Origin: a candidate division Zixibacteria bacterium SM23_81
GTDB taxonomy: Bacteria; SM23-81
Assembly: GCA_001304015.1 (NCBI GenBank)
Contig: LJUY01000006.1
Span: 1 to 64,000, forward strand
DNA length: 64,000 bases
Direction of reading: 5' to 3'
The first letter of the stretch is position 1, and each line of letters begins with the position of its first letter. Below are positions 24,622 to 34,600 of this stretch, piece after piece. The notes under the pieces are model-generated. The model worked only from the letters and a program-made list of their open reading frames with translations. It was not told the DNA's origin and did no database searches. A program made the translations under genes and the position numbers.

Positions 24622-26477
24622 GACTTCTCTTCGGCTAAGGCTGCCACACAGGCCTTCCGGATGGATCGTTTCTTCGATCCCCTGCCCTCCTCCAGAAGAG
24701 AGAGAGATTCCGGCGTTCCCAGATCCTTCAGGGCCAGGGTTGCCCCGTGACGGACAGTGTGGTAATCACGGGGTAGAAATATCCCCTTTCTCAACAGCAA
24801 CTTCTTGAGAAGAGGCAACGATCTTGTTGAGCCGCAGCGACCTAAAGTTTTTAATGTAATGAGGATCTGATCAGGGCCCTTCTTAAGGAAATCCTCTTCT
24901 TGAATGTAATCGACCAAAAGGTCTTCACAAATTTTGTTCCTCTGCCTTCCGAGACACTGAAAGAGCGCCTTTCGAATACTTCTGTCCTCTTCCTCGATAA
25001 ACTCGAAAATCTTTTTAAAATCCGGAGACTCTTGCCTCATCAAAACTGCCAGAGCCGATTTTTTGATCAGCGGATTCGGGCTTTGCAGAAACCCCTCTAA
25101 AACCCCGCAAGCCTCGACGCCTCCAATCCTGTCGAGAAGGAGGATCATGTCCTTTGATGGGGCTTCCTCGTTCCCATCGAGCAAGGAGGCGACCATCGAG
25201 AAGTCCTTCCTGCCCAATTCTGCCAAAACTTTTATTAATACCTCTCTGAGTTTGAAAGATTCGGTCTGCTGCAGAATCCGAAACAGCGGTTCCACCAACT
25301 GGGCCTTAAGACCTATAAGATGAAGTAGTTTGTTAAGCGGCTCCTCTTCCAAGTGGACGAGATTTTCTTCTATTATCTTAAAGGCCTGAGAGCTTACCGT
25401 CTTTGCGAAAAAGCGTTCAACCACAGGGAGAGCCCATTTTTTCTCTTTTGTACAATGAACCTCTATGAGTTGCATCCTCTTGAGAAGCTCATTGGCCCGT
25501 TCCAAATCGGACCGAACCAGACTATCGAGATAGAGTTTCTCCAGGAAGTCGATGATGGCCTCAAAGTCGCCCTGAAGATCATCCTCTGGCAGGGCATCGA
25601 GAAGCATGATCATCGTGTCGTCCATGGGGTCCCTGGTCGTCTCTCTTTGCATCAGGGAGCTCAAGTACTCCTTTTCTGCTTCGCTCAAATTGAACAGGTC
25701 CCCCTTATCTTGAATCTTAAGAGAAAGCTGTGGGGCTTTGTCCTTCGTCGTGTCGGGATCCACCCCTGGGAAGCCCTTATCGCTGTATTCCACAATTCTA
25801 TCCATGATACCCTCAGTGCTCAAGTCCTCCTGTTGGGCAAAAAGAAGCTCATCCGTTGCATAGTAATCCACATGGGGAAGCTGAGTCTCCCACAAAGCCG
25901 TCACGATATCTCCCTTTTCAGCCTTTCGGACCTGCTCTGAGACGACGATACGAAACAAGCTGTGGAGTTCATCCAGCGCGATCCCAGAGCTTATTTCCAG
26001 CCATTGAATCCCATCTCTGAAAAAGACGAAGGCGAAATTCCCCTCTTCCTCCGGGCCTTCGTAAACGGGTTGGCCCTCCAGGTGGAGCTCATATTTTAAT
26101 ATCTCCAACCTGAACCGCTGGGAAAACTTGAAATAGGCTTGGAGTCTCTTCATGGCGCTGAGAAGACTCCTCTTGCACTGGTCATTCTCTTCTGGGTAGA
26201 GGGAATAGACCTTATAAACGATGAGAAAAGCCTTCATAACCTCTTTGGCAGCTTGAAGCGCCTCTTCTTCTATGGGGGATTTGTGCCCCTTTTTCTCGTT
26301 GACTTTGCGATTTACCACTTCTTCCTCTTTGATTTTTTTAACCTTATCGGGGAACAAAGGACGCCAAACAGGCGGTTCTCCTCTTTCAGGACGTTTCTCC
26401 GAAGGGGATCTGGCAGACGACCCACAACCACATCTCCCTGACATATGGCCAGATCTCTCAATGGAACAGCATTTCAC
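24618..26477 (-). CDS. HEAT-repeat protein coupled to HD-GYP gene
   Basis: 619 residues, no signal peptide, mostly helical. An N-terminal segment (about 65-250) contains helices such as LQAAKEVMKAFLIVYKVYSL, followed by an acidic linker. From about 370 to the end there are repeated helical pairs with Leu/Ala spacing (EVLIKVLAELGRKDFSMVAS, KKSALAVLMRQESPDFKKIF, IRKACVAALAEE), typical HEAT repeats used for protein binding. Its stop overlaps the HD-GYP start by four bases. The start is a GTG at 26475-26477 with a weak ribosome site; an inner ATG 11 codons on is an alternative. Its role is probably to scaffold or regulate the phosphodiesterase partner. Confidence 0.72.
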   Translation of the reverse strand: MKCCSIERSGHMSGRCGCGSSARSPSEKRPERGEPPVWRPLFPDKVKKIKEEEVVNRKVNEKKGHKSPIEEEALQAAKEVMKAFLIVYKVYSLYPEENDQCKRSLLSAMKRLQAYFKFSQRFRLEILKYELHLEGQPVYEGPEEEGNFAFVFFRDGIQWLEISSGIALDELHSLFRIVVSEQVRKAEKGDIVTALWETQLPHVDYYATDELLFAQQEDLSTEGIMDRIVEYSDKGFPGVDPDTTKDKAPQLSLKIQDKGDLFNLSEAEKEYLSSLMQRETTRDPMDDTMIMLLDALPEDDLQGDFEAIIDFLEKLYLDSLVRSDLERANELLKRMQLIEVHCTKEKKWALPVVERFFAKTVSSQAFKIIEENLVHLEEEPLNKLLHLIGLKAQLVEPLFRILQQTESFKLREVLIKVLAELGRKDFSMVASLLDGNEEAPSKDMILLLDRIGGVEACGVLEGFLQSPNPLIKKSALAVLMRQESPDFKKIFEFIEEEDRSIRKALFQCLGRQRNKICEDLLVDYIQEEDFLKKGPDQILITLKTLGRCGSTRSLPLLKKLLLRKGIFLPRDYHTVRHGATLALKDLGTPESLSLLEEGRGSKKRSIRKACVAALAEEKS

Positions 26478-27088
26478 AGCAGCTCATTGGAAAGCAATTT
26501 TTATACCATTTTTATTTATAACCTTCAGCGAAAGTGTGGTTCTAGTATGACATCAAAAAGGTCTCGATGATCTTCCAGATAGATTTTGTCTTGCTGTCAC
26601 AACTCCCTGTTTAGCAAGACAATATCTATACGCCCGGGAACACACAGTTTCCAAAGAAATAATCGAAGATCGATTTCTCGTGTAGTAAAATTCCGAAAAT
26701 TCACATGAATCGATATGAAGAGAATATCGCCAAATGGGGCTGTTTCACTTTGACCTAAAAACATCGCAATTCTCAAGCCAACACAGAAAAAAGCCCACAA
26801 CGGCGGGCTTTTTCTGCATACGCGTCAGATTTTAGGTCTCTTAAACTGAATTTCGTCTAAGATCCAAAGTTCCTCTGGGGGGAGATAATGTTCTCCCCTC
26901 CAGTCCCAAGTGTTGCTCAACCCACGGGAATTCTTGGCGAAATTCGATCCTGCCGCCAGCGTTTGCCGAAACCCAAGCAGGACCGCGTTCTGAATTCTCT
27001 ATGGGCAACGAGTTGCGAATAGATAACGGTGTGTTTCCCGCTTGGGACACGGGGAAATCCGCAGGGCAGCCTATGATCTTATTCCACC
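26478..27088. other. Intergenic region between HIT and HEAT-repeat genes
   Basis: About 610 bases without a convincing gene. Two frames of 67 and 69 codons on the minus strand lack ribosome sites and show no family pattern. The stretch holds the terminator at 26784-26816. The promoter of the HEAT-repeat/HD-GYP pair must lie between that terminator and 26478, but I see no close match to known boxes. Confidence 0.6.
26784..26816 (-). terminator. Bidirectional hairpin terminator after the HIT gene
   Basis: CAGAAAAAAGCCC and GGGCTTTTTCTG form a 12-pair stem with one extra A and an eight-base loop. The stem itself carries the A- and T-runs, so it can end transcripts from both sides. For the minus strand it closes the M23-dnaE-slt-NHL-leuD-HIT operon about 270 bases after the last gene. 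Confidence 0.8.
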
Positions 27089-27577
27089 TCAGCCAACCTG
27101 GGCTTTAAAGGCTGCCTTCAATGTATCATAAGTCTCCCCCAGTGCTTGGGAAATCACTTTGGTAGAGGCTAGAGCCGGCATATAATTGGTGTCTCCCCTC
27201 CAGCGGGGTAGAATATGGAGATGGACGTGACCATCGATGCCCGCTCCGGCGATGCTGCCCAGGTTGATGCCCAGATTAAATCCCTGGGGTTGCATGGAGT
27301 TCTTCAGAGCTGTAATGCTTTTCTGAGCCAACTGCATCAGCTCAAGTGACTCATCGTTGTTCAGATTCTCCAGGCATGCCTCATGGCGATAGGGAACGAT
27401 CATCAGGTGGCCGGCATTGTAGGGATATAAGTTGAGCATGACGTATCCCAATTCGCCCCGCCACAGGACATAATTGTCCTCGTCTTTATCCTCCCTGGAG
27501 ACGCGACAAAGCAGGCAACCCTTCTCCTTGGGACCGAGAATGTATTTCGCCCTCCAGGGCGCCCAGAGCTTTTTCAT
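27089..27577 (-). CDS. HIT-family nucleotide hydrolase/phosphorylase
   Basis: 162 residues. The histidine triad is HVHLHILPRW, with the second strand NLYPYNAGHLMIVPYRH before it. An N-terminal CLLCRV motif is the zinc-type Cys pair found in the Ap4A-phosphorylase-like branch (MKKLWAPWRAKYI start). Such proteins split dinucleoside polyphosphates or nucleotide-linked groups. It is last in the operon, four bases after the leuD-like gene. Confidence 0.88.
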   Translation of the reverse strand: MKKLWAPWRAKYILGPKEKGCLLCRVSREDKDEDNYVLWRGELGYVMLNLYPYNAGHLMIVPYRHEACLENLNNDESLELMQLAQKSITALKNSMQPQGFNLGINLGSIAGAGIDGHVHLHILPRWRGDTNYMPALASTKVISQALGETYDTLKAAFKAQVG

Positions 27578-27581
27578 CGAT

Positions 27582-28088
27582 TCACTCCTCCATCTCCTCT
27601 TTCAAATACGCTAGAAGACCACCTTTTTGCGTGATGTGGTGCTCCAGGCCAGAAAGAGGATGCCCCTGAATCTGTTGGCTTGTATCCAGATTCTGAATCG
27701 CCCCGGGCACCAAATCTACCTCAATCTTCTGGCCACTCTTGGCGAAACGTGAAATGCCGGAGCACTCCAACAGGGGAAAACCCAAGTTGATGGCGTTGCG
27801 ATAAAAGATACGGCCGAAGGACTCGGCGATAACCAAAACGACACCGGCGTGCTGCAGGCAGAGGACAGCGTGCTCCCGAGATGAGCCGCAGCCAAAATTC
27901 CGGCCGGCCAGAATGATATCTCCCTTGTTCACTTCCCGAGCAAAGTTCTCCATACCGGGAACATACTCCATGGCATGCTTCGCCATCTCCGCTGGATCGG
28001 TCAAAGGGAGGTACTGCCCATGATAAATCTGGTCGGTGTCCACATCGTGGCCCACCACCCAGACCTTTCCCTGGATGGTCGCGCTCAT
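27582..28088 (-). CDS. leuD: Aconitase-family small subunit, 3-isopropylmalate dehydratase type (LeuD-like)
   Basis: 168 residues, the swivel domain alone. Diagnostic motifs: VGHDVDTDQIYHGQYL at the N terminus, GRNFGCGSSREHA, and SFGRIFYRNAINLGFPLLE. The length and DTDQI pattern fit the bacterial/archaeal LeuD/HacB group. The partner large subunit with the iron-sulphur site is needed for activity and is not in this window. Its ATG overlaps the NHL gene stop by four bases. Being inside an envelope/replication operon is unusual for an amino-acid biosynthesis gene; homoaconitase-like specificity is possible. Confidence 0.85.
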   Translation of the reverse strand: MSATIQGKVWVVGHDVDTDQIYHGQYLPLTDPAEMAKHAMEYVPGMENFAREVNKGDIILAGRNFGCGSSREHAVLCLQHAGVVLVIAESFGRIFYRNAINLGFPLLECSGISRFAKSGQKIEVDLVPGAIQNLDTSQQIQGHPLSGLEHHITQKGGLLAYLKEEMEE

Positions 28089-29419
28089 AACTTAACCCTC
28101 TTTTCCACAACCTTTTGGAAATAATGATAAGACGAGTAGGTGGGCTCGGCGGTAATTTTTACTCTGTATTCTCCTGGTGCTGCTAAATTTCCAGCCGCAT
28201 CTCGTCGATCCCACAAATATTTGCGGTCACCAAGTGGCTCTTCTTTTGCCGTCACGAGGGTTTTGATCTTCTCGCCACGGTCATCCCAGATATCGATCGT
28301 CAGGTAAGCCCTCTCGGTTAAAAAAAAACGAATCTTTACCTTTCCTTCTCCAGAATTTTGACCCACCTCCACTCGAAGCACATCCACCCCCACCCAATAG
28401 TACTGCGCCCCCTCCTTTTCGGCAACAAAAACTTGGCCGAATCTGCGCCAAATAGCCAGACCACGAGGGGAAAAAAATTCTCTGTCACCTTTGCCCTTCT
28501 TCCCGAAAGAGACGATATAATTCAGATGGCGATCGAACTTATGCACACAGTGATTTTCGGGGTCAGTAACCCACGCGTTGCCATAGTAATCTATGGCCAC
28601 ATAGCCAAACCGGGCTTTGGACAACCCAGTCTCTTGACTCTTGACCCTCTTGAGGAGACGGCCTTGCGGTGCCAACTTGTTGAGCCGATATCCCCCGCTG
28701 TCCACCACGCAGATGTAAGGCTCGCCGTAATAAGACCATCTCTCCTGAGAGTCGATGACGGCGATGCTCCGCGGAGAGACGAGATCGGCCTTGATCTCCT
28801 GCAGGAAGTGGCCATAAGCATCGAAAACCTGAATCCGACCGTTGCCCGTATCGGTTACGTACAGGTGCCCCTGAGAGTCGAGAGCGACATCACAGGGCGA
28901 TAGAAAATGACCCGGGCCATCCCCCTGAGACCCAACTATCCCTGCCCAATTGAGCTCTTTTCCGCTGTTGTATAGGTGAACCACCCGGTGATTTCCCGTG
29001 TCTGCCACATAAACGTTCCCCTGCTCATCAGCGGCGATACCCAGGGGATTCTGGAACCGGCCTGATCCATTTCCCTCCTGACCATAAACTCCCAGGCTGT
29101 ACATAGAGGTATTATAGATGATGTTGTGCTCGCCAGAGTTGACTCCATAGACGGTGAGCTCATCGTCGTCGTGCTGGGAGGCAGGATCGTCCCATGTCTG
29201 CAAGCGCACAGCGGCCAATCCCTGAGGATCATTGAACTTGGTTTTCAATCCCAAGAACATGAACAGGTGCAGGGAGGTGGCTTTATGTATTCCCCAGGTG
29301 TGAAGGAAAGTGGGGAAAACGAGGGTCGTGGGCGGCTCACTATGGACTTCTCCCGGGTGGTAAATCCCAGTCAGCAGGGATAACGATAATAGCGCGCATG
29401 CAACTCTACCCGCGGGCAC
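28085..29419 (-). CDS. Secreted NHL-repeat propeller protein with FlgD-like C-terminal domain
   Basis: About 444 residues. A hydrophobic signal segment (VACALLSLSLLTGIY) is followed by at least five NHL blades: FQNPLGIAADEQGNVYVADT, FLSPCDVALDSQGHLYVTDT and similar. The C-terminal 90 residues match the FlgD/Ig-like fold used in type-9-like tails: TIDIWDDRGEKIKTL, then YLWDRRDAAGNLAAPGEYRV. I use the GTG at 29417-29419 because AGGAG lies eight bases before it; the ATG 28 codons further up runs inside the transglycosylase gene. It probably acts as an extracellular or periplasmic binding propeller. Specific ligand unknown. Confidence 0.8.
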   Translation of the reverse strand: MPAGRVACALLSLSLLTGIYHPGEVHSEPPTTLVFPTFLHTWGIHKATSLHLFMFLGLKTKFNDPQGLAAVRLQTWDDPASQHDDDELTVYGVNSGEHNIIYNTSMYSLGVYGQEGNGSGRFQNPLGIAADEQGNVYVADTGNHRVVHLYNSGKELNWAGIVGSQGDGPGHFLSPCDVALDSQGHLYVTDTGNGRIQVFDAYGHFLQEIKADLVSPRSIAVIDSQERWSYYGEPYICVVDSGGYRLNKLAPQGRLLKRVKSQETGLSKARFGYVAIDYYGNAWVTDPENHCVHKFDRHLNYIVSFGKKGKGDREFFSPRGLAIWRRFGQVFVAEKEGAQYYWVGVDVLRVEVGQNSGEGKVKIRFFLTERAYLTIDIWDDRGEKIKTLVTAKEEPLGDRKYLWDRRDAAGNLAAPGEYRVKITAEPTYSSYHYFQKVVEKRVKL

Positions 29420-31574
29420 TCCAAATTCTCCTATAGAGTGCTTGGGTGGCCAGCACTCTCTTGACAAACTCACGGGTCTCTGGAAATTCGATGAACTCCA
29501 CAAAGAGTTCGGGATCTACCATCCCCCATCGCCGGAGCCAACGTTTCACGTTGCCCGGCCCGGCATTGTAAGCAGCAAGAGCTATCTCAGGTTGCCATCC
29601 AAACGCCTCTAGCTGCTTCCAAAGATAGTAAGCCCCCATTCGGATGTTCAACTCAGGACGAAAAGAGCTGGAGGCGGGATTGACAGAAAAACCTAGCCGC
29701 TCCCCTATCTCTTTTTCCGTGGAGGGCATGATCTGCATCAGGCCCTTGGCCCCAGTGCGAGACACAGCTAGAGGGTCGAAGCGGCTCTCGATCCTGATCA
29801 CCGACATCAAAAAATATGGCTCTAAGCCGTATTTCCCCGCCTCAACACTCACCGTTTCCATGTAGCCAAGAGGGTATAGAAAAGGTTCCAGGCTTTCCCT
29901 CCAACGGGGCCGACTTAAATGATCATTCGCTTGCTGGGCCAGCCGGAGGGCATCGCCGTATAGCTGTAACTTCTGGTAGAATCGCAGGAGATCGAGCATC
30001 ACCTGCGGGTGTTCGTGAGCCACCAAATGGACTTTAGAGAGTTCCCGACGGGCATAAGGCAAGAGTCCCAGCTCGAGCAGGGATGTACCCCTCTGCAGGT
30101 GGCTGGCAAAATCATGGTCGAGACCGGGAGCTATCCTGTCCTCCTCATCCAGGAACACTTCTGGTTCGAGAGAATCCCGTTCAACCGAGGAAAGAACATC
30201 CGCATCCAAAAGCTCTTTAGCCCTTGCGGCATAGTACCCCTGCGGATCCAACTGGACGACCTGATCCAAAAGCTGATGGGCGATGATTTCTCCACCGGAT
30301 CTCTTATGAGCCCGAGCACCCCAGTAAAGAGCACCTTGAACCCAAGGACTCTGGGGATAGCGGACTCTCAGACGATCAAACAGAGCGATGGCAGCGGCAT
30401 CTTCATCCAGCCGGAAGGCGAAAAGGCCTGCCCGCCAAAGCGCCTCCTCCGCTCGCTCCCGGCTGGCATATTTCTGGCTCAAAGCCTGATATTCCCTCTG
30501 AGCTTGGTGGAGACTTCCCCTTTGCTCCTGCAGCATGGCCAATCGCCACAGCGCATCCTCGGCAAGCTCGCTCCAGGGATAGTCTTGAGCAAACTGACGA
30601 TAGCGTTTCGTAGCCAGGGTGGTCCTTCCATCCGCCTCTGCACAGCGGGCCATCAGAAAACGGGCGGAAGTCGCATAGAGACCTCTGGGATAAGTCTGGA
30701 GCAACAGTTGACACTTTGATTCGGCTTGAGAATATTGCTTACCCTGATAACAGGCCTGAGCACTTAGGTAAAGGGCTTCCTCAGCCTGCTGGCTTTCACG
30801 ATGAAGCTCCGCAAATCGACTCCATAAATGGGCCGCCTCAGTAAATCGGCTCTGGTGAAATCTGACCCAGGCGGCCTCGAACAACTCTACGTCGGACAAG
30901 GGTTTCCCACGTATGGATTTCAGCTCTTCAAGAGCTCCTGGAGCTGCCGAGCTAGCCGGATGAAAGCTCAGGATCCGGGCGAAGAGAAGAGCAGCTTCAT
31001 CCAGCCTGCCGGCTTTTTGGTGGGCCCGACCCAGGGAAAACCAGAGCTCAGGAAGCTGAACCTGCAGAGCAGGCTGGTGTACTAGTAGTTGAAGCATCCG
31101 GATGGCTTCATCAGCCTTTCCCGACTCCAAATACACCTGTGCCAGCAGCTGGTATGCCTCGTTCGCCAGGAAGCGATCCTCTGTCTCCAGAAGATGGATG
31201 AGCTGAGTTTGGGCCTTTTCAGGTTCACCTGAATGGGCGTAACAAATAGCCAGAAAATAATGGAGATACCCTTTTAGGAGGGCAGAATCCTCCAATAGCT
31301 TCTCAGAGATCAAAGCAGCTTCCTCCCAACGCTCTAGCTTTAGGAGACAATAGGCCATTTGGAACTGGCCAGAGAATGAGTCCGCTGCCGTTGTATCATC
31401 GGAAAGCCGCCTGTAGGCAGATTCATAGGAACCCTCCTGGATCAGCAGGCGGATGACATCGTCGCCGCCCAGAAGGCCCTCCGCGCACCAGGTCGTATCA
31501 TCGACACCTGCAGCCAAGACGACCAGGAGAACCAAGAATATCTTTTTCGCACCCATCATAGCCATCGCTGACAT
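29406..31574 (-). CDS. Soluble lytic murein transglycosylase with TPR repeats
   Basis: About 720 residues. A signal segment KKIFLVLLVVLAAGV is followed by many TPR-like repeats (for example KADEAIRMLQLLVHQPALQV and AALLFARILSFHPASSAAPG). The C-terminal SLT domain has the catalytic Glu in IRIESRFDP, then GLMQIMPST and AAYNAGPGNVKRWL. It cleaves the glycan strands of peptidoglycan in the periplasm. The longest frame begins inside dnaE; the ATG near 31574 just before the signal segment is more likely, but adjacent ATGs at 31565 and 31559 are also possible. The arrangement recalls Slt70 and the TPR proteins that feed the pilus or secretion channel. Confidence 0.85.
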   Translation of the reverse strand: MSAMAMMGAKKIFLVLLVVLAAGVDDTTWCAEGLLGGDDVIRLLIQEGSYESAYRRLSDDTTAADSFSGQFQMAYCLLKLERWEEAALISEKLLEDSALLKGYLHYFLAICYAHSGEPEKAQTQLIHLLETEDRFLANEAYQLLAQVYLESGKADEAIRMLQLLVHQPALQVQLPELWFSLGRAHQKAGRLDEAALLFARILSFHPASSAAPGALEELKSIRGKPLSDVELFEAAWVRFHQSRFTEAAHLWSRFAELHRESQQAEEALYLSAQACYQGKQYSQAESKCQLLLQTYPRGLYATSARFLMARCAEADGRTTLATKRYRQFAQDYPWSELAEDALWRLAMLQEQRGSLHQAQREYQALSQKYASRERAEEALWRAGLFAFRLDEDAAAIALFDRLRVRYPQSPWVQGALYWGARAHKRSGGEIIAHQLLDQVVQLDPQGYYAARAKELLDADVLSSVERDSLEPEVFLDEEDRIAPGLDHDFASHLQRGTSLLELGLLPYARRELSKVHLVAHEHPQVMLDLLRFYQKLQLYGDALRLAQQANDHLSRPRWRESLEPFLYPLGYMETVSVEAGKYGLEPYFLMSVIRIESRFDPLAVSRTGAKGLMQIMPSTEKEIGERLGFSVNPASSSFRPELNIRMGAYYLWKQLEAFGWQPEIALAAYNAGPGNVKRWLRRWGMVDPELFVEFIEFPETREFVKRVLATQALYRRIWSARG

Positions 31575-31608
31575 TCCACGACTTGAGGAATCATGGAGCA
31601 CATGAGGA

Positions 31609-34600
31609 TCACTCCCTGGCCGTGGAGCTCCAGGGAAAAGCATTGCGCGTGTTGGCCCGCAAGCCCACCTTGTCTTCACCCAGCATCTCTTTCAGCTGGG
31701 CGATAAGTTCCTTAGATGGCAACACTTTGATGTTCTTCAATTGAATTCTTACATCGGGAAAATGAGGAGTCTGAACCTCCACGACGACCCGGCAGCTGCC
31801 CGGATGTGCTTGCAGAACGCTTTTCAGATCCTCTATCACATCGGACTCCAGACCCACGCTGGATAGTGAAAGGCTCACAGTGGTCACGAACTTCTCCCTC
31901 ACCTCAGACAGAGGGACCATCTCCACGATCCTCAGCTTGGCCTTCTTTTCCTCCCGGGTCGATACCCTGGCTCTGGCCAAAACGGCTGAGTCGTTGTAGA
32001 TGAGGGTTCGAAATTTCTCAAAGAAATCGGCGAAGAGGATGGCCTCCGCCGATCCCGAAAAATCCTCGATGGTCACAAAAGCCATGGGCTGCCCTTTTCG
32101 ATCGGTGGTCCTCTTGTATGCGGTGATGATCCCCGCCACGCTCACATCCTGCCCGTCTGTGGCCTTGTCCAGGTCAGCCAGAGAGATAGAGGCAAAGGCC
32201 TCGACCTCATCCTGGAAGTTGGTTAAAGGGTGTCCCGAAACGTAAAATCCCAGGAGGGCCTTCTCCCTGGCCAAAAGTTCGTTGACATGCCATTCGGGAA
32301 GATCAGGCAGCTGGAGATGCGTGATGATGGAGGAGTGGTCCACTTCTGCCCTCTCGAACAGAGAAGTCTGTCCCCGCTCCCGATCCTTTTGGATTCCCTG
32401 GGCATACTCAATAGCTGGCGCTACCCCGGCCAGCAACTGGGCTCGATTCCCCTCAAGAGAGTCCATGGCTCCGGCCTGGATGAGACTCTCCAGCACCCTC
32501 TTGTTCACAGCCCGTAGATCAACCCGCTGACATAGATCGAACAGGCTAGTAAAGGGGCCGCCTGCTTCTCGCGCCTCCACGACGGAGTTGGCGGGAGCCT
32601 GACCCACGTTCTTCACGGCCCCCAAGGCAAAGCGAATGCCCTCCTGGGTCACACGAAAATCATAGAAGCTCTCATTGACGTCTGGGGGAAATACCTGAAT
32701 GCCCATGCGACGACATTCCTCGATGAGGGCGACGATACGATCGCTGTCGTCCATCTCGCTGGTCAGGGTCGCTGCCATAAACTCCAAAGGATAGTGTGCT
32801 TTCAAATAGGCGGTTTGATAGGCAATGAGAGCATAACCTGTGGCGTGGGATTTGTTGAAACCATACCCAGCGAAAAAGGCCATCTTATCGAAAATTTTAT
32901 TGGCCACGCCCTTGGCGATGCCTCGAGAATGGGCTCCTGTGATGAACTCCTCCCGCTGCTCTTTCATCACATCCACCTGCTTCTTGCCCATGGCTCGACG
33001 CAGCAAATCGGCTGTGCCCAAACTGAAACCAGCCAACTCGCTAGCGATGCGCATGACCTGCTCCTGATAGACGATGACCCCGTGAGTTTCTTTCAAAATG
33101 GGCTCCAGCAGGTGATGTTCGTATGAGCTTTCCTTCCTGCCGTGCTTGCGATGGATGAACTCATCGATCATGGCGCTGCCAAGTGGGCCGGGACGATAGA
33201 GGGCGTTCATGGCGATCATATCCTCCATAGTCTCGGGCTTTAATTTCCGGAGGTAGTCTCGCATCCCGGAGCTCTCAAACTGAAACACCCCTACCGTGTC
33301 GCCTTTGGAGAGCAGCTGAAAGGTCTTGACGTCATCCAGAGGCAGCCCTTTTAGATCGATGTCCAGCCCTTGAGCTTGTCTCAGCATCTCCACGGTGTCT
33401 TGAATGACCGTAAGGGTTCTCAGGCCCAGGAAATCCATCTTCAGCAGGCCGATGTCCTCCAGGGACTTCATGTCGTATTGCGTGGTGATTTCGTCCTTAC
33501 TGCTCTTAAACAAAGGAACATAATCGGTCAGCTTGGTGGGGGCGATGACCACGCCGGCGGCGTGAGTGGAGGCATGTCGGGCCAAACCCTCAAGGGTCCG
33601 GGCGTACGATATGAGCTGAGAGCATTTGGTATCCTGGTCCATGAGCTGTCGCAATTCCGGCACGCTTTTCAGTGCACGGTCCAGGGTCATCCCGGGCTCG
33701 GCGGGAATCATCTTGGCGATTCGGTCCACCTCCGAATAGGACATCTTCATCACGCGACCTACATCTCTGATTGCCGCCCGGGCAGCCATAGTTCCAAAGG
33801 TGATAATCTGACACACGTTCTCCTTTTTATATTTCCCAACCACATACTGGATCACTTTCTCCCGCTCCCGGTCGGAGAAATCGATGTCGATGTCCGGCAT
33901 GCTGATTCTCTCCGGGTTTAAAAATCTCTCGAAGATCAAATTGTAATGGAGCGGATCGATGCCCGTGATGCCCATGGCATAGGCGACTAGGCTGCCGGCC
34001 ACAGATCCTCTCCCTGGTCCCACTGGCACACCCAGCCTTCTGGCCTCGTCGATAAAGTCTTTGACGATGAGAAAATAGCCGGCAAAGCCCATCTTTTCGA
34101 TGACCGAGAGCTCGTATTCCAATCGCTGTTCCATCCCTGGAGTAACCTTGGAAAATCGAGCCACAAGCCCCTTTCTGGCCAAGCTTTCCAGGTATGATTG
34201 GGCGTTCTCAAAACCTGCCGGCAAGGGAAAATGAGGAAGGTGAACCCGGCTGAAGTCCATAAGAAGGTGGCACTTTTCAGCTACCTCCCAGGTGTTGGTC
34301 AGGGCCTCCGGAAGTTCGGCGAATACCTCATACATTTCCTCCGGCGACTTGAAGTAAATCTGGTCAGTGGTGAAACGCATCCGGTCTTTGTCCTCGAGAT
34401 CCTTTCCAGTCTGGATGCACAGCAGGATGTCATGAGCCGCTGAGTCCTCTCTGTTCAGATAATGGCAATCATTGGTGGCCACCAACGGAATGCCCAGCTC
34501 TTTGCCGATTTCCACCAGCCCTTTGATAACCGTGGTCTCCTCGGGGATGCCGTGGTTCTGAACTTCCAGATAGTAACTCCCCGGCCCAAACAGTTCCCGG

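Noticed and set aside
26841-27050. A 69-codon minus-strand frame after the HIT gene
   Set aside because: Weak start, no ribosome site, no family pattern; probably trailing mRNA before the terminator.
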